A stretch of DNA of 64,000 nucleotides from positions 212,195-276,194 of the forward strand of contig KL647293.1 in assembly GCA_000727475.1 (NCBI GenBank), in the 5' to 3' direction. Source of the stretch: Sarcocystis neurona (taxonomy: Eukaryota; Apicomplexa; Conoidasida; Eucoccidiorida; Sarcocystidae). Below the pieces are notes generated by a model that saw only the letters and a list, made by a program, of their open reading frames with translations, did no database searches and was not told the DNA's origin. A program made the translations under genes and the position numbers. How positions within the stretch are numbered: the first letter of the stretch is position 1; the number at the start of each line of letters is the position of its first letter. Shown here piece by piece: positions 12,402-25,300 of this stretch.

Positions 12402-13348
12402 TCACCACGAGGCAGCAGCGTGAGTTATCGACGAGGTCCAGTACAGCATAGAGCAGTTATTGAACAACCACGCACGTACGCATTCATTTGTGCAAAGGTA
12501 CATGGGAACCATTCTGCACACTTCTGTGCGTAGGCGAGGCACATAGACAGGCGTAACGTGTAGGCATTGACCAGCCGGGCAACAAGCCCGCTGCTTTGCA
12601 TCCCGTAATTCTATCCACATGAAGGAGTTGCTTGGCGTCACGTTGGATGTTTTAAAATGGGGCGAGTGGCGGAATACCTGGTGCACGGTGGTGTTAAGAA
12701 GTCGCGGACGAGCGCAGTAAAAACGAATGTGCAGCTAGGAATTTGTTTGTACCATCTAGTGTCCTCCTCATCACAGTACACAGGCGTGCATCAGTAGTAC
12801 TCGATATGCTGAAGCTGCTTGTTCTACTCACGGCCCTGTCGGCTTGACTCGAGTAAACCACAAATGGCCACAATACTATATTTTAGACTGATACGAGAGT
12901 ACAAGTACACCACTTTCTAACACATACAACTATGCACGCTTTTGTCCTTTTCCAAGGTGTAGCGGTTGCTGGCGAGGGCAACGCGCTTCGGCATGTGCTT
13001 AGTCACAGGAAGTTAATAAGTCGATACAGACGTACACAAACACACACGTATATATCTGTATCTTCCCACACGTGTAAAACGTACGTCAGTAATGAGTGCG
13101 CGAGTACATCACGCTAGGTATCTTAAAACGGCAGAACAGCTGTCCTTTACCAATCTGTACGCAGCCGAACACAAGTCGATGAACATTTTCGGAATACCAC
13201 GAAAGCAGCCTTCAGACCATCTGTCGGATGCGTTTGGAAGGTAAAAGAAACTCCATGCTCCTTCCAACCGACAGTAACGCGTGTTGCGTACACTGGAAAA
13301 TGAGTAAGAAGGGGCAAGAAATGACCACATTCTACAGCAATCGAACAA
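12402..13348 (-). mobile_element. Decayed Ty3/gypsy retroelement fragment (RT into RNase H)
   Basis: Read on the minus strand, 13348-13109 contains a peptide resembling the start of a Ty3/gypsy reverse transcriptase: YLPNASDRW at the place of the PLP motif, then MFIDLCSAAYRLVKDS at the place of the FxxLDLRSGYxQI motif A. About 500 bases further on, 12686-12600 reads FRHSPHF and SFMWIELRDAKQRA, like the connection between RT and RNase H (YRxFIPxF; FxWTxxxxxAF). That spacing fits an intact element, but frameshifts and stops interrupt it and no single frame covers it. Same strand as the other relics in this window. Pattern matching by eye only. Confidence 0.5.
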
Positions 13349-14032
13349 AAGCAGCCGGCTGAGGCAGCTACAACTGTTTATGGACGTATGGAGCTGCTGT
13401 TGTTACAGCATCTACGACAATAGCAACAGCGCAAAGTAGAGAATATGTCGGCACACTGCATGTTAACGCTGTAGAAAGAGTATTTATACACCGTTTGTTG
13501 AATAGACCATTGTCACCAACAATATCTGGCGGATCAAGGGAAGAAACGGAAGGAGGGGGGGAAAACGAGACACCTACTGCATAGGCCGAGTCTGAAACTA
13601 CAGACTTATCAATATACCTTTGTGTATGTGCAGATGCATACATATATGTACTACGTCTGGAAACTTGAGTGTAGCTGTACCAGGCGTATGCAGAGATGAA
13701 CTGAGACGGAAGGTCGGGAGCCTGTCGACACGAGAGCAGCGAACCAGCTGTAATCACGTACTGGTACAGTGCATACATGTGTACATGTATATGCTGCCAT
13801 ATACATATATAGATGTAAATCCATGTTTCCGTCTCCACTTATCTCGGAAATGTGGTGAGGCGACAGTCATGCTGCGTCAGGTGAAAAAATATGGCACTTG
13901 ATGCCGTTGTTGCACTAGGAGCTGTTGTTGCACTGCTAGACAGCAGCAACAGCAATTAGTGCGCTTCAAGAAGTAGCAGCCCCGCCTGAAGTAGGCAGGT
14001 CTTCGTATGCTACTTGTCCTCCTCCGTAATGT

Positions 14033-15030
14033 TCACGAAGGATAAACCTTTAGACAGATGTCGTCTCCTGTGAAAACTTTGGAATGCCAGTCAAGTGCTT
14101 TCCTTTCTGGTGGTGTCGGTGCTGCTGCTACGGCTGCCGCTCCAGCTTGGCGGCTGCTGACAAGTAAGCGCGTGGTATTGGTCTCCGTGCTGCTGCGCGG
14201 CCCAGTTGGTGGTGCTTTAGGGCTACTTCTTTCCCCGTCCTGCAGTAGTACTGCTGGCGCTGCTTGTCTTCTTGACCGTGATTGCTGGCGCTGTTAAGTT
14301 CCGCTGGAGCGGCTACGGCTGCGACCGCTGCCAGTGCTGCGGAAGCTACGCAGGGGTTGTCTCTTGTGCGCTGCGGGTCGTGGCCTACAAGCGCTTTCGC
14401 TGCAGCTTCGTCATTTTCTTAGCAAAAGCAGGCTGCGCTAGGTACGGCTATCCAGCCACATATCGGCAGCAATAGGACCGACTGATGCCCCTTGTGGCTA
14501 GCTCCCACGAGACAGCTGGAGCCCGTGGTGATCACGTGAGGGAGTAGCTACAGTGGTCGCGACACTGCAGCAGCTCCTCCGTGAGAAGCGGGAGCAGAGA
14601 CAGCATCACGTGGATGCACAAAGACACTCAGGAGCAACTGCAGCAACAGCTGCTGGATAGAGAACAAGACTAGCTGAACCTTGATCCGGAAAAGTAGAAA
14701 CAAAAGCGGCGCCTGTGGCGGGACTGAAAGGTGCAGCAGCGCCCGAATACCAGCGGGCACCGCCAGCGTGCTTATACACAATCCGGAGTATCCCTCCGCC
14801 ACCATCAGTGACCGGCCGTAGACATGAGGACGTGCTTTCGTTGGTAAGCCACCGCGCAGCAGTAGCACAGTTAGTACCGAGCTGTTGGGCCAGCTGCGAC
14901 CCAGTACTCCTTGTGCGCCATAACTCTTCGCATCAGAGGTGTTTCCGTTGCCTCAAGTTGCAAAGTCTGCGGTCTCAGCTGTTTTCTCAGATTGGCATTG
15001 AGAGGAAAGAAGCTTCATTGTTATCTTCTG
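14033..15030 (-). CDS. Unresolved coding-like segments (minus strand)
   Basis: Two minus-strand stretches have ordinary protein composition. The clearer one, 14239-14033, follows a CTGCAG acceptor, reads 68 residues in phase 0 starting DGERSSPKAPPTG, passes through Ala/Pro-rich sequence (AGAAAVAAAPTPPERKALDW) and ends at a TGA. The other, about 14890-14650, includes the stretches ARWLTNESTSSCLRPVTDG and VYKHAGGARWYSGAAAP. A simple donor for joining them would be out of phase, so at least one further exon or another border is needed. No family recognised. Confidence 0.3.
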
Positions 15031-15534
15031 TGTACAGAAGACGACATGCATACGCCTCCTGCATATATTTGTAGGGGACAAAACGTTGGGCGAATCAAAC
15101 GCGCACGCACAGCTCTTACCCATATTACACTTTTCGTCCTCTGTTGACGTTGTCAACTGAATGAAGTCATATGATGCACGTGTATGCGTTCTTTTTATAA
15201 AAGTGCTGCCTCGCCGGGGGAACCCGAACAACACCAGCACCACAATGACCAGGTCAGTGGGTTTTCTGTCCCTCAGGCACTACGTGTCACTTAATGCGAG
15301 ACGCTATCGAAGCGAGATACATATTGTAATCACTGCGAAATTCAACAGTGACAGTCGAGTACGCATACTAATGCTACTGGTCGCAACGGCAGTAGTGATT
15401 CCGCCAACGCTAGGGCGAGGAATGCTGATCCGTGTGATTCACCGGAGAGTAAATAGGCTTTCGACAACAGCGAAAGCCAAGTTCTCAATCTTACTTTCAG
15501 CAGCGAAAAGGTAACACGCGCTCCTCCACTCACA

Positions 15535-15710
15535 AACCTATATTGGCATGTATGAACCTCTGCGTGCACGTGGTACACATATACACGAGAAACAGACACG
15601 TGAGAAGCTGAACTCATACAAATAAGCGTACAGTGCCGTGTACGTACAACTACGTGCACGTGGTATACGTATACATGAGAAATACACACATGAGGAACTT
15701 GCTTGTAGAC
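15535..15710. repeat. Two imperfect copies of a ~90-bp unit
   Basis: CGTGCACGTGGTACACATAT at about 15562 and CGTGCACGTGGTATACGTAT at about 15652 begin two diverged copies that also share the following GAGAAA...CACGTGAG-like sequence. No gene here. Confidence 0.6.
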
Positions 15711-16400
15711 GTGGGTGGACACCGGCAAACTGTGGATACTTGTGTGTAGGCGGTTGTGGGCACGTACGAAGCGTACTTTACAGTATGTTGACCCGTACAA
15801 AAGACTTGTGTCCTTTGTAACTGTGGTTATTTTGCGTCCGTGCATACAACAAGCCTGTCGTTGCCAGCGTCTTTATTTTTTGAACAGATACCTAGAAGCG
15901 CGAAGGTACCAATCCGCACAGCTGTTCAATGCGGTGCATCAGTGAAATCCTGCAGTGCGGCACTTTGGAGAGTTGCTCTGTCTCCTCTTCTGTTGTACGT
16001 TGATGTAACGGCATGATAATGGAACGGTGAGAATGTGTACAATGCACGTAGGTGCTAGTCGCTTAAAATGGGCTCAATTCTCTGCGGTGAAACTGGGTAG
16101 AGAAACTTACGAATTAATCTCTATAGGCTCAGGAAGGAGTCCGTACAAGCATGAAGTTGTTTAAGTAGGGAAAGTGCGGTCCTGGATTCTACACGTACAC
16201 GAGTCAAAAGATAAGAAAGAGCAACAAAGAAGTTTGTGGATCCCGGGGAGCAGTAATGAAGAGAGTTCCACCGGTGAAGCCTCACGTCGGCTGTTGTTTT
16301 GTTTAGAACTTAGTTTGTTGACAGCGAAAAACTGCGTTTGTATGCTCGGTAGTGAGGGACACTTGCGTCAATGTATATCTGATTTGAGAGGAAAGGAACG

Positions 16401-16752
16401 CCACAGAAAGTAGCGGGTATACGAAGGGTACCAATACATCGAAGTTATGAATACATTGATATGTGTACGCGCATTGTTTGTACACCGGTTACCCACCTTT
16501 CAGCAAGAGAAGTGAATTCAAGTGAAAAGAAGGTATTTATGTCACATTTTTAGAAGAAGGTCAACGACTGATCCTTCTCAAAGAAAACGACCACCACAGA
16601 AAGTACCGCGTACACGAAGGGTACCAACGCATTGATGCGTGTGCACAAATAAGTTGTATACCAGTTCAACAAGAGGTGGACACAACTAAAAAAGTGATAT
16701 TTATACTGTATCTTTAGAAGAACGTCAACGACTGATTCTCTACAGAGGTAAT
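16401..16752. repeat. ~190-bp imperfect direct repeat
   Basis: Copy 1 (16401-16590) and copy 2 (16594-16752) share CCACAGAAAGTA, ACGAAGGGTACCAA, and near their ends TTTAGAAGAA followed by GTCAACGACTGAT. Copy 2 is shorter by internal deletions. The pair sits just downstream, in minus-strand terms, of the reverse-transcriptase relic at 16948-17753. Confidence 0.8.
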
Positions 16753-16947
16753 GCCATCACCGGCGAACACAGTGACTATAACCTACTTGTATGTGTGTAT
16801 AAATGTATACATATGTATATTGAGAGAGACAGATGCAGAATACGTAACCACTGATGCCGCGCATAGTCCACAATGGCGATCCCTGATACTGCTACAGCAT
16901 ACACATTTACAGGTCAGAGATTCATATGAAGGTTTTTCTGTTAGACA

Positions 16948-17753
16948 TTAGTACCCTCCACTGTACTGGCTAGCTGCTTTTCGAACACGATTTCCTTCTT
17001 CGAGGATGTGTTGCTTGTGGGTAGTGGTCGCAAAGACAGCAGTCAGCGTTGTGTGTGAGGGTGCAGTTGTCGGACGGATCCTAGTTATATGCTGCGATAC
17101 AGCTGCAAAGCACCATCGCAAGTTGTGGCGTGCGCCACTGGCACATTCTTGCACACCTTAGCGCACCGCTAGGGACATCAGCTTCGGACACATGGCCCGA
17201 AAACCCACTGTATCTTGCAAAAAAAGTTCACATCGAGTTGAAATGCCGCAAAATATAGGAATGCGCCGGAATTTGGACGTTGTGGATGGGTCGTTCCGCT
17301 GTGCATAAGCGCCTGAAGGTGGACTTTCCACATTGCAAACATCGAGTCGTCGAGGTAGACTTCACATTCAGGGTGATCCCGGTAATTTTCGTCCCACGCT
17401 TCGTGAAGATGGTCATAGTTGGTGTGAGCGGGCGCAAAGTGGACGCCGGCTACGTTTCCGGACCGTTTTGTACTGTTCAGTGTTGCACATCGGATATGCG
17501 CAGCATGTGCGTAGGACAACAGGAGCCTTGGGCATGGAGATGCGGCCACGACGTCGTCGACTAACACGACCAGCGGCACCGCACGTACGTGGACGCAAAG
17601 ATCTACACTGGGATCTATACAAGGGTGCACACGCACAACTGCACAGGTGTACACGTACTGGTATAGTATGCGCGTGGATGCACCTTTTTGGGGGCAGTGA
17701 ATGTGGATTAACTTACAGCACAGGAGTACGTCTGCATATATTTTACTACACAA
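16948..17753 (-). mobile_element. Decayed Ty3/gypsy reverse transcriptase fragment
   Basis: The minus-strand frame ending at 17178 contains FAPAHTNYDHLHEAW in the position of the FGLxNAPAxFxxLM motif, then CEVYLDDSMF, which keeps the RT catalytic YLDD, followed by KVHLQAL like the HLxxL that comes after it. Downstream another frame gives ARYSGFSGHVSEADVP, similar to the FLGHxVSxxG motif, and 17150-16950 has weak remnants of the connection to RNase H. The change of frame after YLDD and several stops show it is not functional. The order YLDD, HL, FLGH is that of Ty3/gypsy elements, not Ty1/copia. Integrase is not seen. Confidence 0.65.
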
Positions 17754-19353
17754 GCGTATCTAGTTGCACGAGCCAATCGATCAAACGTACGCGACCGCCT
17801 GGTTCACAATAGTAGACCAAAACGTGTCAGCGAGGGAGGCATGAACGAGTAGCGACCGGAAAATACGGCAGCGAATCAGACCCTAAGCAAGTACTTTCCG
17901 AGTTAAACTCGGACGGGCACTGTGCAGTCCAGCAACAGCAACTTCATTAGACGAGAACTTTGTTTAGCTTTAGAGTCATTGTGCGCTAGAATTTCTAACC
18001 TTCACATAGTATGAGCTTTGGATGCTGTTTTGCATACTGATACGGACTGTAATGTGGCAACGATTCAAGTAGTATCTACCACCATAAATATGCGCGCATC
18101 TCCTTCAGCGAGCGTATATCTGTATATATGTATAGAAAGGCGCACCTACCTTTTGACATAGACCTCAGTGTGCATAAGCATCTATATAAGGTTATGAGAG
18201 TGGACCACGGCGAACACGCTTGAGTGGTTTCTATGATGTATTGTATGGTGCTCAGCCGCAACGCACACGCGTAAGTCTACAAGAGGAGACTACACAGTAC
18301 ACATATCAACAAGTGGTTGCTTCTCCTTCTGCGGTAAAAGAACGTCCTACAGCGTATAATTCATAGCATATCCCGCACAAGTAGCTGCGCGGGTATGAAG
18401 ACCGAACTAGAACTCGCCTGCGGGAAAAACTATGCACCAAGTGCGAGACGTGTCTGTGCCCTTGGCAGATCCACACTTGTGTTTACAGATGTATGCGTAC
18501 ATAGACACGGCTGTAAACAAATTTGCATAGTAGTGCACAACCATTTACACGCGCGTATGCGGGTGAGCACCAGCTGAGGTGGCAAACGCTCTGCTAAGAG
18601 ATCGTACTGCACTTTGAAGTGAAGAAACCGTGCACGCAAATACTGGGAACTCTGGTCCTGTGCAGTAAAACCTTCTACGTCCACCACTGCCGTCAATGAA
18701 TAACAAACAGGTTGTCAATGCTGTCTTTTGTATAAGTAATAGCGCGACTAGAGCTCACTACCCAGAGTTCTCCGCTCCGTCGGAGGACTACGTGATAAAT
18801 TATGTGGACACATATATGTGTATACCTTTACCTATACGCACACACACGTGCATATAAATACAGGGCGGAGAAATAGCGGTGGAGCTCTACAAATTACTGT
18901 GTGTACCTATTTGTATATCTGTCTGCGCCTGTGTGCAGGACTCGTTATACGCATGTATACATCAAGGGTGTGTCACTCACGTTTGATGGAGATACGAAGT
19001 TGCCAACAGGAACAAGTGCGCTTTTCAGCTCTACCACACTATTCTGTGCAGAACCAGACAACTGACGTTTAAAAATCCGCATACACGTCCAAAAAGACAC
19101 AGTCTGTCACTTGGGATACAATTACACCAGAGAAGCGGTTCTCTGGCAGCTGGCAATCATATACCTTTGGGTGGGAGGCTCGCTACTGAGTTGCACCAAA
19201 GTTGAGTAGAACTGACACGTTTCTGCTCGCAGTCATAGCGAATAAACCCGGTGGGACACGGAAGCACTAAACCTGTTTGAAAGAGCTGCAGCGCACTTCT
19301 TATCTAGCCTCAATATCGACACTGAAAAAACGTGTCTCTATTTCTTTCCCCCC
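17754..19353. other. Intergenic stretch, no gene recognised
   Basis: Mixed unique sequence with short CA/TA microsatellites near 18110-18140 and 18810-18860. A minus-strand open stretch at 18696-18430 has ordinary composition and could be upstream (gag-side) debris of the 16948-17753 relic, but I see no diagnostic motif. Confidence 0.4.
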
Positions 19354-21440
19354 CTAGTCTCTTCGCCCTTCGTCTGGGCTGCTGAGCCTCTTAAAGCAAT
19401 GCCAGATCTTCTGATTGATCAGACGAGCTAAAGATGTGTACTGCTTGGAGGTGGACACCTGTCTTGCCGGACGATCAACGAGCATCACTACCATGGAGAT
19501 GCTGCTGTCTACCGCGTCGGGGGAACACTCGATTGTTCCACGAGACAAAGTCGAAACCCGTGCAGCATTCCCGACCTTGGACCTGACAGTCACTAAAAGG
19601 AATAGAAATTTCTTATGTCGCACGAAGGTTGGTTAAAGGATCAAGGGGAAGCCATGCATATAGTTCTTTGAACGCGTATCTGCTTCCACATGCTACAAAG
19701 TTGGAAGTCACCTTGTGTATAAAATTACAGTCTCTCACCACTTGTGTACTGAATGCTTCGGCGTCGGCAGTGTAGGTGCTGAGCAACTGCAGACCCGCCT
19801 CCCGGGAAAATGTTTAACATCTCTGCTTCAGGTATAATCACTGAAGAATGCACATTCGTGCTCTGCATTGGTGACCATCTCTTCCGTAACAGATCGAGGT
19901 ATTTGCGCCTGCACATGCCGTACAGTTAGCGAAGCGTGTCGACTGCCCACATGGGTATAGTTTTCCAGGTACCGCCCTTTTAGCAAACACATCCAAAAAC
20001 TCTGTGAGACCCGAAACAAATCCGTTGGTATCCACGCCTACGTGTGTACACGCGTGAATGTGTGTGTATATACGTGCTGCGACGATCAACGGTGTGTAAG
20101 GTGAATGGTAATAATGCTAGCCTCACACGTAACGGCAGCTAAGACTAGGACAACCCTACACACACACATATTCACATAATACAGAAGCACCGTATCCGCA
20201 CGCGCATTATCCGCAGGGATTACCAACAAGAAGCGTAGTTTGGAGGGTTCGGTAGAATCACTGCAGAGGGCTGACGTGTGTTGTCAAAACTCACGCGTTC
20301 AAACGCGTGAGCGTTGACTCCAAAGTGTCACTCAGACATTTAGTCACTCATTACCCCTCGTACGACGAAGGAAGCACGCTGAATTTCAAGTAAAGCTACG
20401 TGGCACAACTGCCTTCGGGGAATTCTCCACCGGCCGTCGTAGGCTGCTTCCAACGGAGAGATAGTGTACACAATGCGTACGATAATTGGGTTTCTGGCAG
20501 ATGCGTGGCGTACCTAAGCTGCAGCTGGATATGTACGATGTAGCGGTACCCCGCTACCATCGCGTAAAACACGTACAACCTCTCGCAGTAGGGGCAAGTG
20601 TGCAAGCAACGACGCACGCTACAACAGACATGTATACGCGGACGTCCTGGGCTCCTGATCACAGAAGTTGACCCGTAGTTAAACATATATTTCTCAAATG
20701 AGACGTGACGCTCTGTGCAGAAATGTCAATTCTCGGAAGGGGAGGTGATACATCTGCAACTTCGCTCGCGGCTACCGAGCAAAACGACTAACACTTGCAG
20801 CGGAAGGCGAATGCGCGTGCAAAGCTGTCAAGTTTCCCCTTCTGGCAGATGCATCCAGCAAAACTCCGCCTCCTGGGAGAAATGGGTCAGTAAAGAAGTT
20901 GCCTCTATGTGCACGTACAGACCTCGTTCTGCTGTGGCGAAGCAAGGAGCAGTGAGGCTGGCTCAGAACAGCAGTGACCTTGTAAGTGGCGAAGTACCTT
21001 ATTTTACGCAGCAGCAGCATCCGAAAAAAAGTGTGTGGTATACGCGTGCGGGCGTAGGTAGGTAAGAAGGCTGTGTGCATGCATTCATCCATGTGTTACG
21101 ATCCTCTGCATCCCCATACATATACTCCAGTCTACAATCAAGTATCAGTCAGTTGGTGACCACCCTGGTGAGCTTGCATACAACAACTAAAATGGACATC
21201 CCGAACGCATGTTAATCGGCAGGCACTTAGCAATCCCAGGTTTTATTTCGCCATTTCAAGCTCGTCCCACGACCCCGCGAGTGTTTCTACAAGATAAATA
21301 GTACACGGCCAAGTCAGTTTGCTGGGCATCTACAACCATACTAAATCCGCCGGGGAGAAAATCTCTTCGCCGCAGGCCTCGATTCACAAGGTGTCGGCAC
21401 ACGTAGTAAGCTACTTCGAAGTGCATGCAGTGAGACAAAG
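19354..21440 (-). mobile_element. Decayed Ty3/gypsy relic: RT traces and integrase
   Basis: The integrase part is the clearest. At about 20050-19900 on the minus strand, RFANCTACAGAN preserves the CxxC of the integrase HHCC zinc finger, and an overlapping frame gives NYTHVGSRHASL at the place of the YYWPGM motif. At 19500-19354 the sequence LVDRPARQVSTSKQYTSLAR matches the layout of the core SDRDxRFTSxFW motif, and SSPDEGRRD follows where HPQTDGQxE is expected. Upstream, 21310 (TDLAVYY) and about 21100 (EYMYGDAEDRNTW) are weak candidates for RT motif A and the YxDD region, at distances that fit an intact pol order. All parts lie in different frames. Confidence 0.5.
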
Positions 21441-22327
21441 TGCATCCGGACCACTGCGCGCAACCTCCTGCGAAGGTGGTACACATCCACCTGTGGAGTG
21501 GATGGACAGCAGCCACAGGCATCAGCGCCTTCCAGCTGATAAGCTCCACTACAAGCGCACTGGAAACAGCAGACTGCTGCGGAGAGTAACGGAGGAGAAG
21601 AAGCTGCAGGCAAGTCGCTGCGCCAGGATTTCCCCATGACGCAGGCTGCATGCGACCCACTGCGCGAATCCCGCTGCGCAGGCGTGTGTGCCTTTCATTT
21701 CCAGCTTCCAGGAAAGCAGTGAACGTGCAAAGGTTTACCTCATCCTCCCTCTTCGTGTGTACACATACACTTGACGTCAGCAGCCCCGGTGCAATGCAGT
21801 CAGCTTGGAGGTTCATGTTGCAAGCTCTGCTTGCGGTTGCATGTGTCTACTGGAGCAGCAGCGAGATGCATCCGAACGTGTGAAGCCACTATACGTCAGC
21901 GAATCGCTTTGCATGTGCCCGCGTGGTGCTGCAAGGAGTGGAAGACCTCTCAGCAGGCGCACTGCAGCATCATTCGGCAAAAACCCCGGCGGCGGCAGCA
22001 GCAGCCAGCTCCAACACACAGACAGCCGCGGCTCACTTTGATAGCAGAGGAAAGACAAAAACAGCACACTGGCTAGCCGCAGCAGCAGCACGAGTCGCAG
22101 TCGCACGTCGCCTTGCTGGCTCCAACCCCAGCGACAGCCTCTGCCAGCAGCAGTGTACACGGCGCAATCGCAGCCTCCGCCACCAGCAGCACCGGAAGGG
22201 CGAGAAACGTGTTGCCTGAGCTGCAGCTGCTAGTTGAGGCAATCAAAGCCTTGGCGGTCAACGAACCTCTGCTAGCTGTTGCAACTAGTCAATCTGGAAG
22301 GCAACGAAGCTTCGCTAGCTGCTGCAA
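21441..22327. other. Stretch downstream of the Rieske gene, no gene recognised
   Basis: Open frames on both strands without a recognised family. CAG content rises from about 21,960 toward the Rieske gene, whose 3' untranslated region should lie here on the minus strand. Confidence 0.4.
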
Positions 22328-25300
22328 CTAGCCCAGCTTGACAGTGTGGTCATCGAGAAACTCAGTCGGCGGCAGCTCGAGGTTCGACGGCGCAGGACCC
22401 AAGCGGATGCGACCTGCAGGCAAAACACACGCAAGCAAAGGATCTTTGTTCCTCAGTGAGAGCCCGCCCAGAAAAGACGTATATCGAGGAGACACAAAAA
22501 CAGCAGCCACACACCTGCAGCCGTGCCACAGGGAATCCCTGCCACCCCTTTTGCATGTGTCATCCAGGGATGTCGCTGCAATGCAGCGCCGCACACGGTG
22601 GAGTGCAATAGTGCTTCAAGCGTAGGCTCACTTCCCGCGAGGCGCGCTGCCCTCCGCATATGCGTGAACACCTGCGGGAAAAGTCTGCGCACACGCTCTC
22701 CCCTCTGCCCCTACGCACGGCGCGCAGGCACACGCACACACACGCCCTGACGACGCTGTCCCCAACAGCCGAACGAAGACGAGTTCCCTCGCTGGCGCTG
22801 CAGCAGGCATCAATCCCCACGCACGCGTAAGCACCCACACATGTCTGTGTAGCTTCCTCGACTGCTCGGAGCACGCACGCACGCGCATGCAAAAAAAGCC
22901 CACCGGAAGTGTCGTAGTGGGACCCATGGCAGGGACAAAACCAGCCGCCGTAGTTGCCGCCGTCCACAGGAATACATCCCAAGTGTGTGCAGACTCCAAT
23001 ATTAATAAGCCACTGCGGCCTTGGGCATCTTTCGCTATCGAGCTGAGGGTCCTTCATGGTACCCACGAGTGCGTCGTCGCGTCTGTCAAACGGAGAAAAA
23101 CAGCACAAACGCATGCGTGCTCCACACATACAGACATCCACTCTGCAACTCTGCCACATACACATACGCATATATACGTATATATATATATATATGTACA
23201 CATATAGAAAAGTGTGTGTGTGTGTGTGTAGGTGTAGGTGTACGACTCCGCAGGTGTGTAAAACGAGATGAGACAGAGATGCGGGACAAGCAGGGACGGA
23301 GTCATGGACACTAAGCAACAGGCAGGAAAGAGTGGGAAGATGTAGGCGAAATTATCAGACCTGTTTCGAGGTCGAGAAGATACACGCCGGAAGTGAAGAA
23401 GTGCCGCTGGGTCCACTGCTTCAGGTGCTTCACTGATTATCGCAGTGGGGACGGAGACACCTATATATGTACATAGACTTATAAAGAGAAGGGCGAAGTC
23501 TGTAACCGCTAGTTATGTGTGTGGAATGCATACGTGCGCTGAGAGACACCATACACATGCACATATATGTATATTTGTCTATGTCTAGATGTTGCATCTA
23601 CGGGCTCGAGCTTCTACAGCTTTTTCGCCTTGCTGGAGCGAAAGGGGCTGCAGCAGCTACGCTCCTGTACAGCGACACAAGCGAGGAGAGTGACGCGTAG
23701 CGGCGGAAAGGCGACTGCGAGCTCTTAGGGCGGTGGGGCGGTGATCAGCAGCCGCATCAGCGCCGCGCGACGACGCCAGCAGCAGCAGCCGCATCCTCAG
23801 CAGCAGGAGGGGTGGCAGCGGCAAGCAAAACGGGGAGAAGAGGCCGTCAAGTCGCATCGCAGGTGGCAGCGGTTGCAGTAGGAGCAGCAGAGAAGAACAA
23901 GAAGCAGCAGCAGTGGCACGCCAGCAGAAGCACAGCAACAGTAACAACAGCTGAAGAAGCAGCAGAAGTTGAGAAGAGGAAGAAGACGGAGTCTCAGATG
24001 CCGCGTCAGCAGCACCGGCAACAGCAGCACCAGGTGAAGAAGAAGCAGCCGCAGGCGTGGCGCCAGCAGCACCAAAAACGTCGTGTTCGCCTCACAGGAA
24101 GCAGCCAGAGCTGCGACGTCCCGCGACAGCAGCAGAAGACGCGGACGCAGATCCGCCGAGAGGCGACCCGCAGGCAAAGGAGAAGAACAGCACAAGGGAA
24201 GCAGGAACCTACTTGGCCGCGGCAATATCCTCCGCAGTCCTGTGCCTCACAAAGACAGGTTTTCCTCTCCACTTGAAAATTGCTGTCGTGCCTTCGGCGA
24301 TAGGTCGAAGATCTACTTCTGTCGTCCCAGCAGCAAGCATATCCTGTCCGAAGCCATCACGCAGAATAACAGCAGCACACACACACACAGCAGAGTCAAA
24401 AGAATGTGCGCCGCACGCGCGCCCATACACACGTATACACGCCCTCCCGCAGAGCCTCAACAACCTACGCTATATATATGTGTAGACACATATCTCTATA
24501 CACTACAATGTGTCACACATACATATGCACACATGTATGTGCATGCCTGGACACAGCGACGCAGTGCGTTGCGGGCACGGGCACAGCTACCGGTCCCGTC
24601 CCCGGCAGCAGAGAGCGTAGGAAAAAGACGCGTTGCCCATGTGGCTGTATAGGGAACTGCAGGATACGCACACGCAGCGAGGCAGCGGCGCACACAGAGC
24701 CTCTCATCATTTTCTGAGAGGAAAATACTGCCGCAGTCAAGAAGGGGACGCCCGCAGCTGCATCCACGCGTCTCCCTCAAGACGTACAACCTGATATACA
24801 CACACGTACGTGTATAGTGCGTAGAGACGGGGGAGACGCAGCAGGCGAGAGGCTTACCCGGGACACCCACCAGAAGTGAATCCACTTGCAGAGGAAGGAG
24901 CGGGCCATGCTGGCGGTAATGAAGAAGTAGGAGGCGGAGAGAAAATAAACAAAAGGACGACGGTCGACGCTGCCAGGCCCCAGGCGGTACTCTCGGAAGT
25001 CTGGGTGGGCATCGCTATTGATAGAGTCGGGGTTCGGCGCGTTCTCCGTATATCCCACCGGTCGAAAGTGCTCCGGCGAGAAGCGCCCGACAGACACCAC
25101 CGCCGGCTCGTCGGGGTTATGCCACACGCTCGTCCGCGTCACCGTCGCGCCTGCTGCTAGTTCTGTTCCGCGACAAAATCAGCACCCCACACCGCCAGCG
25201 CGGCCGTCGTATAGAGCCGCAGCTGCTACGACTGCTATGCCTGTGTGACGACTACTACTCCTACTACGTTGTCAGGCACTGTGCAGCACCGATACCGGCG

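Noticed and set aside
16948..20089. One Ty1/copia-type element with integrase before RT
   Set aside because: Integrase at 19.4-20.05 kb does precede RT at 17 kb on the minus strand, but the RT and integrase motifs are of Ty3/gypsy type, so two separate fragments are more likely.
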